In this document: in pieces, positions 33,268 through 42,164 of the stretch
Numbering within the stretch: the first letter of the stretch is position 1
How the letters are laid out: every line of letters begins with the position of its first letter
Origin: Lachnospiraceae bacterium
Lineage (GTDB): Bacteria; Bacillota; Clostridia; Lachnospirales; Lachnospiraceae
Assembly: GCA_018384375.1 (NCBI GenBank)
Contig: JAHAYJ010000081.1
Location: 1 to 51,985, forward strand
DNA: 51,985 nt
Direction: 5' to 3'
Notes under the pieces: model-generated
Told to the model about the DNA's origin: nothing
The model's database searches: none
What the model saw: only the letters and a program-made list of their open reading frames with translations
Program-made: the position numbers and the translations under genes

Positions 33268-35466
33268 GATAAAATTGAATGTTGCCTGATTATCCGTATC
33301 GCTGTCACAGCCGATATAAACCGTAAAGCTTCCTGCTTCTGCCTTATAATCCATATTGATATCATGGAATTTCAACATTTCTTCTGTAATTTTAAAGCTT
33401 ACCTCTTTATCCTCTCCCGGCTCAAGCCAGATTTTTTTAAAGCCCTTTAGCTCCCTTACAGGTCTTGCCACACTTCCGCAATCATCTTTGATATACAGCT
33501 GAACCACTTCAGCTCCTTTTTGTTTTCCCGTATTTCTTACAGTGACAGAAGCTGTCAGTTCATCTCCCTTTTCCATCAAATTGTTGCTCAGCCTTACTTC
33601 GGAATAAGCAAACTGCGTATAAGAAAGTCCATAGCCAAATGCATAAAGCGGTTTATTCGGAATATCTAGGTATCGGGACTGGAACTTGTTATCCAGATTA
33701 GAATAGTCCAGCTTTCTACCCGTATGAAACTCACTGTAAAATACAGGTACCTGTCCTACCGAATAAGGAAAACACATTGGAAGTCTGCCACTGGGAGATG
33801 TTTCCCCATAAAGAACCTCCGCAATTGCATTTCCTCCTTCACTTCCGGGCATCCACACCACCAGAATTGCTTTTGCCAGCTCTTTTATCTTTCTGATATC
33901 TAACGGTCTCCCATTAAAGAGAACTACCACAATATTTTTATTTACTCTTGCCACTGCTCTCAAAAGTTTTTTCTGCTGCTTGGGAATGGTAATATCTCCT
34001 CTGCTGGCCGCCTCTCCTGTCTGTGCCATATGCTCACCAATACACAGTACCACCTTATCAGTCTTAAGCGCCACTTCAACAGCCTCTTCAATCATAGCAT
34101 CTGCTTCTTTTTTTGTCCGTCTGCATGCATACCGGGGTCCCATTCCAATCATTTCTTTTCCGGGATCTATGGAATCACAGCCCTTTGCAAAAATGGCATT
34201 TGCTCCGTAATGATCTACACCCTCTTTTATGGATACAACATCTTTTTCCTCTCCGAAAATACTCCATGCCCCGATAATGCTTTTCTCTTCTGTAAAGGGT
34301 CCGATAAATGCAACCTTTTCCTCCTTCTTCAAAGGAAGAATCCCGCTATTTTCAAGAAGAACAAAGGTTTCTTTTGCTGCTTCCTTCGCCTTTTCCCTAT
34401 GTTCTGCACAAAGCATAATTGTTTTTTCAGCCGCTTCATCTGCATCTTTGTACGGATTTTCAAAAAGACCCAGCTTATTTTTTAATTCAAGTACTTTAAG
34501 AACAGCTTCATCTAACAGTCTTTCACTTATTTCTCCGCTTTCAATTAATTCCTTTAAATAATTGCAATAGCAGGTGGTCATCATGTCAATGTCCGTTCCT
34601 GCCTCCATTGCAAGCTTGGCAGCTCCCTTTTTGTCCTCGCACAGCCCATGATTTTTAATTTCCTCAATCGCTGCCCAGTCTGAAATAACAGCCCCCTCAA
34701 AGCCCATCTCCTCACGTAAAATATCTCTCATCAACCATTTGTTTGCTGTAGACGGAATGCGATTCAAGGTATTAAAGGATGTCATTACCAGAAGTGCTCC
34801 TGCCTTAACGGCTGCATCATAGGCCGGAAGATAGTCATCCCTTAAGGTTCTTTCTGAGAGTTCCACATTATTATAATCTCTTCCACCTGTTGGCGCACCA
34901 TAACCCGCAAAATGTTTGACACAAGCCCCAAGCTTACCCGGTTTCTTAGGATCATCTCCCTGATAACCCTCCACCAAAGCCTTTGCATATACACTGTTCA
35001 GATAAGGATCCTCTCCTGTAGACTCCATGACCCTTCCCCATCTGGCATCTCTTACCAGATCAACCATCGGTGAAAAAGTTACATGGATACCTGCTGTGGA
35101 TGCCTCCTTGGCTGCCACTTCCGCTCCTGTATATGCCACGCTGGGATTAAAAGCGGCTCCCTGCGCCAGCGGGATTGGAAAAATCGTCTTATATCCATTA
35201 ATGATATCTGCCATAAACACAAGGGGAATATGGTGAGGATGATTTTCCATGTGGTGCTTTTGTATCTTTCTAATGGTTTCCGCACCGGCTACGCTCAAAA
35301 CGCTTCCTGCTTCCAGGATCGTCTTTTCCGAAAATCCTTGCTCTGATGCAGGACCGGTGGCAACACTGCCTTCTGTATAAAAGCTTCCACATCCCTGAAA
35401 TAGCTGATTGATTTTTTCATCCAATGACATTTCACCTAATAGATCAAGTATTCTCTGCTGTTCCAT
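33265..35466 (-). CDS. bglX: Beta-glucosidase-type GH3 glycoside hydrolase
   Basis: 733 aa, typical three-domain GH3. The N-terminal barrel has IPLAQGAAFNPS, the substrate KHFAGYGAPTGGRDYN block and VISDWAAIEE with the nucleophile Asp. The (alpha/beta)6 sandwich follows (EAASRGDITIPKQQ), then a fibronectin III-like C-terminus (VTVRNTGKQKGAEVVQLYI). There is no signal peptide, so it is cytoplasmic and trims oligosaccharides from the non-reducing end. Beta-glucosidase is the best call; beta-xylosidase remains possible. The gene follows the DUF1624 gene by 24 nt. Confidence 0.88.
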   Translation of the reverse strand: MEQQRILDLLGEMSLDEKINQLFQGCGSFYTEGSVATGPASEQGFSEKTILEAGSVLSVAGAETIRKIQKHHMENHPHHIPLVFMADIINGYKTIFPIPLAQGAAFNPSVAYTGAEVAAKEASTAGIHVTFSPMVDLVRDARWGRVMESTGEDPYLNSVYAKALVEGYQGDDPKKPGKLGACVKHFAGYGAPTGGRDYNNVELSERTLRDDYLPAYDAAVKAGALLVMTSFNTLNRIPSTANKWLMRDILREEMGFEGAVISDWAAIEEIKNHGLCEDKKGAAKLAMEAGTDIDMMTTCYCNYLKELIESGEISERLLDEAVLKVLELKNKLGLFENPYKDADEAAEKTIMLCAEHREKAKEAAKETFVLLENSGILPLKKEEKVAFIGPFTEEKSIIGAWSIFGEEKDVVSIKEGVDHYGANAIFAKGCDSIDPGKEMIGMGPRYACRRTKKEADAMIEEAVEVALKTDKVVLCIGEHMAQTGEAASRGDITIPKQQKKLLRAVARVNKNIVVVLFNGRPLDIRKIKELAKAILVVWMPGSEGGNAIAEVLYGETSPSGRLPMCFPYSVGQVPVFYSEFHTGRKLDYSNLDNKFQSRYLDIPNKPLYAFGYGLSYTQFAYSEVRLSNNLMEKGDELTASVTVRNTGKQKGAEVVQLYIKDDCGSVARPVRELKGFKKIWLEPGEDKEVSFKITEEMLKFHDINMDYKAEAGSFTVYIGCDSDTDNQATFNFI

Positions 35467-35490
35467 AACGATATTTCTCCATTATTATTT

Positions 35491-36270
35491 TTAAAAAATA
35501 TTGAATTCCCTCATGCCAAAAAGTAACCCAAAAATCAAAGGCTGATGCGCCATATATATGGATAGCGAATGTTTTCCCAAAAAAGAAAACGGCTTGAAAC
35601 CATCAACAAAATATTTTTGCAATAAATCCTTTTTTCCTTTCATCATGCGATAGATAAAATATCCTGACAAGAATAAAAACAACCATGGGAACAAAGAAAA
35701 GTAATCCGTTGAATAAAAACCCGGCTCCGGGAAACCGAGAAAAGTCATGAAACCGCCTCTGTATAAAAACTGTGGAAGTCTAAAAAAATTCCATTCTTCA
35801 AAGCCAAGATAACCTCTGTTCACATTTTTGGTGCCAACAAACAGAAGTACCATGACGGCAAAACCCGCCAGGGAAGGTATCCGCCTAAACAGTCTTTCCA
35901 GTGGAATCATAATCAAGGTACAGGTTCCCAGCATCGTAAGAACACCAAAAATAACCCTGTTCTCAGGCATAAAAACAACTGTAATCAGAGAGATGACTCC
36001 TCCTGCTGACAAAACCAACAGCCCTCTCTTCAAATGTCTTTTCCCGAGCGGCCAGCAAAAACCGGAAAGAAGTATAAAACTCCAGCAGATGCTCTGTTGC
36101 CAGATATATGCCCCTGCTTCTTTGTACCAACCCCACTTTATTCCAAAAATATATACTAAATCCCAGCAAGTATGAAAAAGGATCATGCTGACCAATACCA
36201 GGCCTCTTAAGCTGTCCAAAAGTTCATACCGCCTATGTTCCTGTATTCTTAGGGGCTCCGCAGACTGCAT
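35491..36270 (-). CDS. DUF1624/heparan-alpha-glucosaminide N-acetyltransferase-like membrane protein
   Basis: 259 aa with about seven hydrophobic helices. The start YELLDSLRGLVLVSMILFHTCWDL has the RGL...H pattern of DUF1624/YeiB-type membrane acyltransferases, and the end (FLGKHSLSIYMAHQPLIFGLL) matches their last helices. The reaction would be acyl transfer to a surface sugar, but no substrate is indicated. AGGAGGATATTAAA precedes the ATG. It is co-transcribed with the GH3 gene downstream. Confidence 0.8.
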   Translation of the reverse strand: MQSAEPLRIQEHRRYELLDSLRGLVLVSMILFHTCWDLVYIFGIKWGWYKEAGAYIWQQSICWSFILLSGFCWPLGKRHLKRGLLVLSAGGVISLITVVFMPENRVIFGVLTMLGTCTLIMIPLERLFRRIPSLAGFAVMVLLFVGTKNVNRGYLGFEEWNFFRLPQFLYRGGFMTFLGFPEPGFYSTDYFSLFPWLFLFLSGYFIYRMMKGKKDLLQKYFVDGFKPFSFLGKHSLSIYMAHQPLIFGLLFGMREFNIF

Positions 36271-36313
36271 TTTAATATCCTCCTGCTAAAGTAATATATC
36301 ATTTATCAATCAT

Positions 36314-36341
36314 ACTCTACCACAGTAAATTCTATTGTAAA
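36314..36341 (-). promoter_or_regulatory. Promoter of the DUF1624-GH3 operon
   Basis: TTTACA, 16-nt spacer, TAGAGT on the minus strand, ~45 nt before the start. Confidence 0.5.
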
Positions 36342-36374
36342 AGCATAAAAACCACAAATCTCAATAAAAATTGA

Positions 36375-36403
36375 TTGGAAATATGAAGCAAATTGATTAT
36401 AAT
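36375..36403 (+). promoter_or_regulatory. Promoter of the HD-GYP gene
   Basis: TTGGAA, 17-nt spacer, TATAAT on the plus strand, 32 nt before the ATG. It is divergent from the promoter at 36314-36341. Confidence 0.6.
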
Positions 36404-36435
36404 AAAACTACATTTGGATAAAAGCGGAGATACCT

Positions 36436-37527
36436 ATGATTAAGCGAACTTTTGTCAGAACCAGAGAACTAAAAATTGGAATGATTATTGATCAGTCCCT
36501 GATCGATCGAACCGGACGTATTCTGATTGCCCGAGGTACTCCCTTAGACGAATATCTGATTGATTCTCTGCTTAAGCTGGGCGTCACCAGTGTCTATATT
36601 CGTGAAGGTGAGGAGGATCCCGAGGATGAAAATATTTCTCCTCAAACACTGGAGACAATTGAAAAGCTTAAGGTTCCTGACCGGGCCAAGGTTAAATTAT
36701 CGGAAAGCGTAAAAAAAAGAGTATCGGAAGGAATCCAATACCTTTTCAACAATACATCCTCAGATACCTTTACCGATACGGCCAACAACATTGCACATGA
36801 TCTGATGAAAGCAATTTCCGATAACGATGCCATTGCCATCGACATCGGGACTCTTAAGGTTAGTGATGAATATACCTTTAAACACAGTGTGGATGTTGCC
36901 ACTATGGCAATGATCATTGCAAGAAAGCATGGCATGTCCGAAAAGGAAGTACAGGAGATTGGGATTTCAGGTCTTCTCCATGACGTGGGGAAATCACAGA
37001 TTCCCAATGAAATTCTAAATAAAGCCGGAAGGCTGACAGAAGAAGAATTCGCCCTAATGAAGCAACATTCTTTGTTTGGCTTTAAGATCCTGAAAGAAAA
37101 AGGATCCATTTCCCAGTCTATTTCTCTTGGTGTCTTACAGCACCATGAAAAAATAAACGGGCAGGGTTATCCTCTTGGTCTTAGCGGTGATCAAATCACT
37201 CCCTACGCCAAAGTTCTTTCGGTAGCAGATGTTTATGATGCACTTGTAACAGAACGCCCCTATAAGAAGGCTTTCTCCCAAAATGATGCCATTGAAATCA
37301 TTATGTCCATGACAACAGATCTCGATATCTCTATCATGGAAAGCTTTTTAGGCAGTATTATCCTGTATCCGGTAGGCTACACTGTTCAGCTCAGCAACGG
37401 AGAAAGAGCACGGGTCGTTGAAAACAGCACTGAATATATTCTTCGCCCCAAGGTGGTTGGATTGAAATCTGGCAAAGTCTATGATCTTGCCAAAGATTTA
37501 AGCTGTGCAAATATTGTCATTCAATAA
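36436..37527 (+). CDS. HD-GYP domain protein, probable c-di-GMP phosphodiesterase
   Basis: 363 aa. Residues 1-130 have the DUF3391-like start (VRTRELKIGMII, ILIARGTPLDEYLIDSLLKLG). The HD-GYP domain runs ~145-310 with the metal ligands HSVDVA, LHDVGKSQIP (HD at 182-183), QHHEKINGQGYP (GYP motif 244-246) and SVADVYDALVTERPYK. The C-terminal extension ends in a small beta domain. These proteins hydrolyse c-di-GMP to GMP or pGpG in the cytoplasm. All motif residues are intact. It is monocistronic. Confidence 0.92.
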   Translation: MIKRTFVRTRELKIGMIIDQSLIDRTGRILIARGTPLDEYLIDSLLKLGVTSVYIREGEEDPEDENISPQTLETIEKLKVPDRAKVKLSESVKKRVSEGIQYLFNNTSSDTFTDTANNIAHDLMKAISDNDAIAIDIGTLKVSDEYTFKHSVDVATMAMIIARKHGMSEKEVQEIGISGLLHDVGKSQIPNEILNKAGRLTEEEFALMKQHSLFGFKILKEKGSISQSISLGVLQHHEKINGQGYPLGLSGDQITPYAKVLSVADVYDALVTERPYKKAFSQNDAIEIIMSMTTDLDISIMESFLGSIILYPVGYTVQLSNGERARVVENSTEYILRPKVVGLKSGKVYDLAKDLSCANIVIQ

Positions 37528-37542
37528 AGAAATAATTTCATC

Positions 37543-38154
37543 TTAATAAAAGACCTTACCCTCTTCCTCAACTTCTATTTTACCATCCTGCACCTTCAGG
37601 ATAGTAACTGCGCAATTCCTATGAACCCCTTCACCCCAGAACTGTTCGACCGGTGTGTGATTTATGTTTGCAAGAATAGCCTTTAATGCACATCCATGAG
37701 TGGATATTAAAATTGTCTTATCTGCATATTCCCCTCTATTGATTAATTCCTCCATAAAGCATCCGGTTCTATCTATAATCTGCTGAAAACTTTCGCCCTT
37801 TGGCGGCGTCTGATAATGAGACGGATCATCAAAAAAAGCCAAAAAATTCTTATCGGGAATGTTATATCCGTCCTTACTGCAGCAAAGACCTTCATATTCC
37901 CCAAATGCAATTTCCTGTATTCTCGGTTCCTCTATAAACGGAATGCTCTTTTCTCCGACAATAAGCTGTGCTGTTTCCTTTGCTCTGATCAGAGGAGAGG
38001 TAACCACCAGATCAAATCTCACATCCTCAAGACCTTTTCCTGTCCTCCTGGCTAGCTCCCTTCCCCATGCATTTAAGGGTATATCACTTTGTCCCTGTAT
38101 TCTTCTCTGCCTATTAAAATCCGTTTCTCCATGTCGTATCATGTATAAAATCAT
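37543..38154 (-). CDS. Histidine phosphatase family protein
   Basis: 203 aa, phosphoglycerate mutase fold. The catalytic MIRHGETDFN is at the N-terminus and the second histidine lies in ISTHGCALKAIL. The RIQGQSDIPLN block follows the phospho-His. It could be a phosphoglycerate mutase-like phosphatase or alpha-ribazole phosphatase; no cobalamin gene is near. It is the last gene of the leftward run from pdxK or from a nearer internal promoter, and begins 9 nt after the EamA gene. Confidence 0.87.
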   Translation of the reverse strand: MILYMIRHGETDFNRQRRIQGQSDIPLNAWGRELARRTGKGLEDVRFDLVVTSPLIRAKETAQLIVGEKSIPFIEEPRIQEIAFGEYEGLCCSKDGYNIPDKNFLAFFDDPSHYQTPPKGESFQQIIDRTGCFMEELINRGEYADKTILISTHGCALKAILANINHTPVEQFWGEGVHRNCAVTILKVQDGKIEVEEEGKVFY

Positions 38155-38163
38155 TTTCCGCTC

Positions 38164-38577
38164 CTACAATACCATAATTAATGTACCTGCAGTAATAAGA
38201 ACAGCTCCCACAAGAGACTTTGCTGTAAAGTTTTCATGAAGAAATACAAATGCCAATACTAATGTAATCACCACACTCAGCTTGTCTACCGGCACCACTT
38301 TGGAAGCTTCCCCAATCTGCAATGCCCTGTAATAGCAGAGCCAGGATGCTCCTGTAGCCAGTCCTGACAAAATTAAAAACAACCAGCTCTTTTTACTGAT
38401 TGCCGATATTCCTCCCTGTGTATTTGTTAGGAAAACCATTCCCCATGCCATGACAAGTACTACCACTGTACGAATTGCTGTTGCCAGATTGGAATTGACC
38501 CCTTCAATGCCTACCTTGGCAAGTATAGATGTCAGCGCTGCAAACACTGCAGATAAAAGTGCAAATACAAACCACAT
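38164..38577 (-). CDS. EamA family single-repeat transporter
   Basis: 137 aa with four to five helices, half of a usual DMT transporter, which fits small EamA proteins that work as dimers. It starts MWFVFALLSAVFAALTSILAKVG and has VVPVDKLSVVITLVLAFVFL near the end, the conserved EamA pattern. AAAGGAGAATGAGGTC precedes the ATG. The substrate is unknown. Confidence 0.82.
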   Translation of the reverse strand: MWFVFALLSAVFAALTSILAKVGIEGVNSNLATAIRTVVVLVMAWGMVFLTNTQGGISAISKKSWLFLILSGLATGASWLCYYRALQIGEASKVVPVDKLSVVITLVLAFVFLHENFTAKSLVGAVLITAGTLIMVL

Positions 38578-38602
38578 GACCTCATTCTCCTTTGTATACT
38601 AA

Positions 38603-39118
38603 TCAATTTTTTTTAAACAGGATACTTCTCATCAATCCACCATATTTTTCTTTTACTGCTACTTCCCGATAACCTGCCCTTAGAAATGTACTTTGACTGG
38701 GAATATTGTGCGGTGCTATCGTTGTTAGCAAAAATTTGTATCTTTCCCCGTCTATCTGTTCCTCAGCAAATTTCAGCATCTTTCCCTGTAGATGATTTCC
38801 GCGAAATTCGGGAAGAACAACAGCAGAATCCATATGTGCCACCATGACCCGTTCTTCCCCGGAAAGTCCGATATCATAACCCAGATTATCTTCTCTCTCC
38901 CCCGGGAACCGCACCGTAAGACTTCCTGCAATGCGACCTGTTTTTGTACAGGCAACTACCGTAAATCCCTCCTCGTCTATATGCTTTTTCACATAGGCAA
39001 GATCATCGCAGACAAACAGAGATTTATCCTCTAAAGCCGTCAAAGTTTCCTGCATGACCTCGTAAATTTCTTCTGCATCGCTTATGGTCGCTTTTCTTAT
39101 AACAATCTTTTCTTCCAT
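38603..39118 (-). CDS. GNAT family N-acetyltransferase
   Basis: 171 aa. The GNAT core is visible: VACTKTGRIAGSLTVRFPG, then DSAVVLPEFRGNHLQGKML as the acetyl-CoA loop (R/QxxGxG/A variant GNHLQGK) and a C-terminal VKEKYGGLMRSILF. The substrate is unknown. The ribosome site is weak (AAGG). The radical SAM gene ends 61 nt upstream, so it may be read from the same transcript. Confidence 0.85.
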   Translation of the reverse strand: MEEKIVIRKATISDAEEIYEVMQETLTALEDKSLFVCDDLAYVKKHIDEEGFTVVACTKTGRIAGSLTVRFPGEREDNLGYDIGLSGEERVMVAHMDSAVVLPEFRGNHLQGKMLKFAEEQIDGERYKFLLTTIAPHNIPSQSTFLRAGYREVAVKEKYGGLMRSILFKKN

Positions 39119-39179
39119 AGGACAACCTTATTCTTTTTCGCATACAATGTCAATGGCAATTGGCAACAGCTCTCTATAT

Positions 39180-39776
39180 TTATGAAAATTTTCTGATCTT
39201 TAAATAAATTCCTCTCTCATCCGCAATCCTTTGGCATTCCTTAATTTCCTCCTCAGGCAGAACATCCACGATAGAAAACTGAACATGCTCAAAAGCTCCC
39301 TTTGCCAATTCGGCAAATTCAAGAAGCGCCGGAAATGCATTCTCAAACTGAGGTCTTGTCACCTCCTGATATTTCTCTGCAGTAGGTGCATTTAAGCTGA
39401 CAGATACACTGTCTATGACTTTGGCAAGCTCAGGAATAATATTGCGCTTATGATACAGGTTTGCCAGTCCGTTTGTATTCAGCCGGATTTTTATATTCTG
39501 CTTTTCCTTTGCATAAGCAGCACTGGCAAGCAGATTGTCAAGTGCACAGGTCGGCTCTCCGTAACCACAATATACTAATTCATCATAGCCCTTGAAATCG
39601 AATGCATCCATAGCCTGTCTGATTTCTTCTAACGTAGGTTCACTTTTATGCCACAGATTATCTGCCTCCCCTACGCTGTCCTTGTGTGAGCGAATGCAGA
39701 ACTGACAATTGCAGTCACAGCGATTCGTAATATTTGCATAAACCTGGTTTTTATACGTGTATAAAATATCTGCCAA
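39180..39776 (-). CDS. Small radical SAM protein paired with an ECF S component
   Basis: 198 aa from TTG 39776 (AGGAGG seven bases upstream). The cluster motif is CX3CX2C: Cys20, Cys24, Cys27, with an extra Cys22. YCGYGEPT resembles the SAM-binding GGE region, and KIRLNTNGLA the following strand. No auxiliary cluster or extra domain is present. I recall this protein family being defined as a partner of the neighbouring membrane protein family (TIGR04100/TIGR04002 pairing); the reaction is unknown. It follows the S-component gene by 11 nt. Confidence 0.82.
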   Translation of the reverse strand: MADILYTYKNQVYANITNRCDCNCQFCIRSHKDSVGEADNLWHKSEPTLEEIRQAMDAFDFKGYDELVYCGYGEPTCALDNLLASAAYAKEKQNIKIRLNTNGLANLYHKRNIIPELAKVIDSVSVSLNAPTAEKYQEVTRPQFENAFPALLEFAELAKGAFEHVQFSIVDVLPEEEIKECQRIADERGIYLKIRKFS

Positions 39777-39787
39777 AATGAAGCCTC

Positions 39788-40339
39788 CTACTCAAAAAAT
39801 CTTCCCTTAATATGCGCCTTGTCCAACGCAACTCCAAAAATAAGAAAAAAGATTGCACTACCACCGGACTGTATCAGGCTTCCTGCCATGGATGTCAGGA
39901 AAACAGACCATGTTCCAAAGATAAGATATTCTGCCAGGAAATAGCTGATTCCCGAGATAAAATATGCGACAATTGCTGCAATAACATTTCTGGTTGATAC
40001 AATCTTATTTGATTTGTTGGTAAAAGGAAGGGTAATCAGCATCTTGATAATGATGGTCGCCGGTGCCCACATAGGTGCTGTCAGGAGATCTGCAAGTCCT
40101 CCTCCGATTGCAGCTGCCGCAAGGGCATAGGGTCTCGGAAGCAGCACTGCTGCCAGATAAATCAGAGAATCACCAAAATGAATATACCCTCCGTTTGTTC
40201 CAACAGGAATATGACAGATATACGCTGTCATAAGCGTAATCAGTGCTGCCATGATGCCTGCCGTTGCAAGGTATCTGATTTTCTCACTTTCCTTTCCCTG
40301 TATTTTACTTTCATATTTTATTTCTGTCCGTGTACTCAT
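39788..40339 (-). CDS. ECF transporter S component (TIGR04002-like)
   Basis: 183 aa with a ~20-residue cytoplasmic N-terminus and about six hydrophobic helices (YLATAGIMAALITLMTAYIC, YIHFGDSLIYLAAVLLP), the S-component pattern with an acidic loop GGGLADLL. Such proteins bind a vitamin or micronutrient and need the shared EcfAA'T module, not present here. Position directly after pyridoxamine kinase and before the radical SAM gene suggests a vitamin B6-related ligand; that is inference. AGGAGGAGCTAACA precedes the ATG. Confidence 0.83.
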   Translation of the reverse strand: MSTRTEIKYESKIQGKESEKIRYLATAGIMAALITLMTAYICHIPVGTNGGYIHFGDSLIYLAAVLLPRPYALAAAAIGGGLADLLTAPMWAPATIIIKMLITLPFTNKSNKIVSTRNVIAAIVAYFISGISYFLAEYLIFGTWSVFLTSMAGSLIQSGGSAIFFLIFGVALDKAHIKGRFFE

Positions 40340-40351
40340 TGTTAGCTCCTC

Positions 40352-41200
40352 CTATAGTAAGCGGGATAAATACTTTTCAAAGTAAACCCCATGATTGCGG
40401 GGAATGTTTTTTCTTGAAGCCTCCTCAATTGCCTCCTGCAAAAAAGAAACTGCCTTTTCCATTGCCTGGTCTGCAGACAAGCCGTTTATAAGGGCACCGC
40501 AGACAACTGATGCAAACAGATCTCCGGTTCCTGAAAAACCCTTTCCTGTATACGGTGTCTCCAGATAAGTACTTTTTCCCCCGGAAACGGCAAGATTGCC
40601 AATCATTTCCTTTTCTGCCTCTTTTCGTAAAATTCCTGTCACAATCACCGTTTGTTGCACATGCGCCCTGCCAAGAAGCTTTTCACAAATATCCTGTATT
40701 CTCTTGACATAGTCCTGCTCCTTTGCATAATTCGTTATCTTCTCATAGCTTACCTCTGCAAGAAAACACAACTCCGTCAGATTTGGTGTGATCACATCCG
40801 CCTCCAAAGTGAGTTTTTTCATTTCCTGTAGAAGTTCATTACTGAAGATATGAAAGCCTTTACCATGATCTCCCATAACAGGATCGGCCAGATATAAGGT
40901 ATTCCGCTTCCGAAATTCCTTTAGGAAAAAGAGAACCTTTTCAATCTGCAAAGGGCTGGCAAGGTATCCGGAATAAATGCCATCAAAAGATACCTCCATC
41001 TTTTTCCATTGCTCCGTAAAAAAATCCATACGATCTGTAAAATCATCACAATAATAATTTTGAAATCCTGTCTGTGCAGACAAAACGGCTGTCGGAAGCG
41101 GACAAGCCTGAATACCCATTACGGAAATAACAGGAATTGCCGCTGTTAGGGAACATTTCCCGAAGCCTGACAGGTCATTGATCAAAGCAACTTTTTTCAT
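40352..41200 (-). CDS. Pyridoxamine/pyridoxal kinase
   Basis: 282 aa, PdxK/PdxY size. The ribokinase-fold motifs are all present: INDLSGFGKCSLTAAIPV, the DPVMGDHGK phosphate loop, ITPNLTELCFL and the catalytic GFSGTGDLFAS (Asp as base). It phosphorylates B6 vitamers for salvage to PLP in the cytoplasm. The start has GGGAGAATTTTAGC. It is first in the operon with the S component and radical SAM gene and lies behind an inverted repeat at 41251-41289. A bifunctional hydroxymethylpyrimidine role is less likely. Confidence 0.9.
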   Translation of the reverse strand: MKKVALINDLSGFGKCSLTAAIPVISVMGIQACPLPTAVLSAQTGFQNYYCDDFTDRMDFFTEQWKKMEVSFDGIYSGYLASPLQIEKVLFFLKEFRKRNTLYLADPVMGDHGKGFHIFSNELLQEMKKLTLEADVITPNLTELCFLAEVSYEKITNYAKEQDYVKRIQDICEKLLGRAHVQQTVIVTGILRKEAEKEMIGNLAVSGGKSTYLETPYTGKGFSGTGDLFASVVCGALINGLSADQAMEKAVSFLQEAIEEASRKNIPRNHGVYFEKYLSRLL

Positions 41201-41250
41201 GCTAAAATTCTCCCGGGGAATTTTGTATTATGTATAATCTATCTTATATT

Positions 41251-41289
41251 TGGTCTTATAAAAATATCCAGTTCTTAAATATTAGACCA
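41251..41289. repeat. TGGTCT...AGACCA inverted repeat upstream of pdxK, possible operator
   Basis: Six-base arms TGGTCT (41251-41256) and AGACCA (41284-41289) separated by 27 nt, with further GGTA/TACC and CTGGA-like copies around. It lies 50-90 nt before the pdxK start, where an activator would bind. TGGTCTA-like half-sites are, as I recall, reported for MocR-type PdxR regulators of vitamin B6 genes. No regulator gene is in the window. Confidence 0.35.
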
Positions 41290-41313
41290 TACCAGTTCGA
41301 GAATCTACATTTC

Positions 41314-41342
41314 TTGACAATTTTTGTTTACCAAGCTAATAT
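41314..41342 (+). promoter_or_regulatory. Promoter of the TauE/SafE gene
   Basis: TTGACA, 17-nt spacer, TAATAT on the plus strand, ~35 nt before the ATG. It shares the intergenic region with pdxK. Confidence 0.6.
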
Positions 41343-41376
41343 CTAATTTAATTTGACCCTTAGGAGAGTGATTTAA

Positions 41377-42159
41377 ATGGAATATATTTTTTATCTGTTA
41401 GCCGGTTTAGGTGCCGGTGCAGTCACCGGACTTGCCGGCTTATCTGCTGCAGTTGTTATTACTCCCATACTTGTCAGCTTATGTGGCTGGGCTTCCTATG
41501 ATGCAGTCACAGTAGCGCTTGCATCCGATGTGCTGGCAAGCATGTTATCTGCATACACCTACTATAAGAACAAAAATATTGATATTAAGCGCGGTAGTCT
41601 GGTATCTCTGACCGCCTTTATCGGAACAGTGATCGGAAGCTATTGCGGATATCTGTTCAGTCAGTCACAATCGGACGGACTTGGCTACCTTTCCATGCTG
41701 ACAACTATCTTCCTGGGTATTAAGTTTCTTTTTAAGCCGATTACCGGGGGAACAGATGAAACACAGAGCATTTCCTCCTCAAAGGAATTAAAGGAGACAG
41801 CCCTTGCCATGCTTTGTGGCTGCGGAATCGGATGGGTATGCGGTTTTACGGGAAGTGGCGGCGGCATTCTGATGCTGACCGTATTTACAATTCTCTTACA
41901 GTATAATCTAAAAATCGCAGTTGGAACCAGCACCATGATCATGACACTTGTTGCCCTGACCGGCACTGTCAGCCACATTTCCATGGGCGCAAAAATATAT
42001 CCCTTTCCAATGATTATAGTTGTTGCATCCTGCCTGTTTGCAGCTGCTGTTTCCGCACGTTTTGCAAACAGATGTGAAATCAGAAGGCTGAACAAGGTTG
42101 TAGGACTTACACTTCTCATTTTGGGGATACTTACAATTGCAATTAAGTTATTTTCTTAA
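41377..42159 (+). CDS. TauE/SafE family (TSUP) sulfite/organosulfonate permease
   Basis: 260 aa, about seven to eight helices. The TSUP start GAGAVTGLAGLSAAVVITPI and the second-half CGFTGSGGGILMLTVF repeat are clear. Members export or import sulfite, sulfonates or related anions across the membrane. AGGAGAGTGATTTAA precedes the ATG. It is convergent with the EamA/ABC operon, 5 nt between stops. A sulfur role together with the ABC operon is suggestive only. Confidence 0.85.
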   Translation: MEYIFYLLAGLGAGAVTGLAGLSAAVVITPILVSLCGWASYDAVTVALASDVLASMLSAYTYYKNKNIDIKRGSLVSLTAFIGTVIGSYCGYLFSQSQSDGLGYLSMLTTIFLGIKFLFKPITGGTDETQSISSSKELKETALAMLCGCGIGWVCGFTGSGGGILMLTVFTILLQYNLKIAVGTSTMIMTLVALTGTVSHISMGAKIYPFPMIIVVASCLFAAAVSARFANRCEIRRLNKVVGLTLLILGILTIAIKLFS

Positions 42160-42164
42160 GTTTG

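Noticed and set aside
37527-37543. Terminator between the HD-GYP and histidine phosphatase genes
   Set aside because: The 15-nt convergent gap has no inverted repeat; read-through or Rho-dependent ending is possible.
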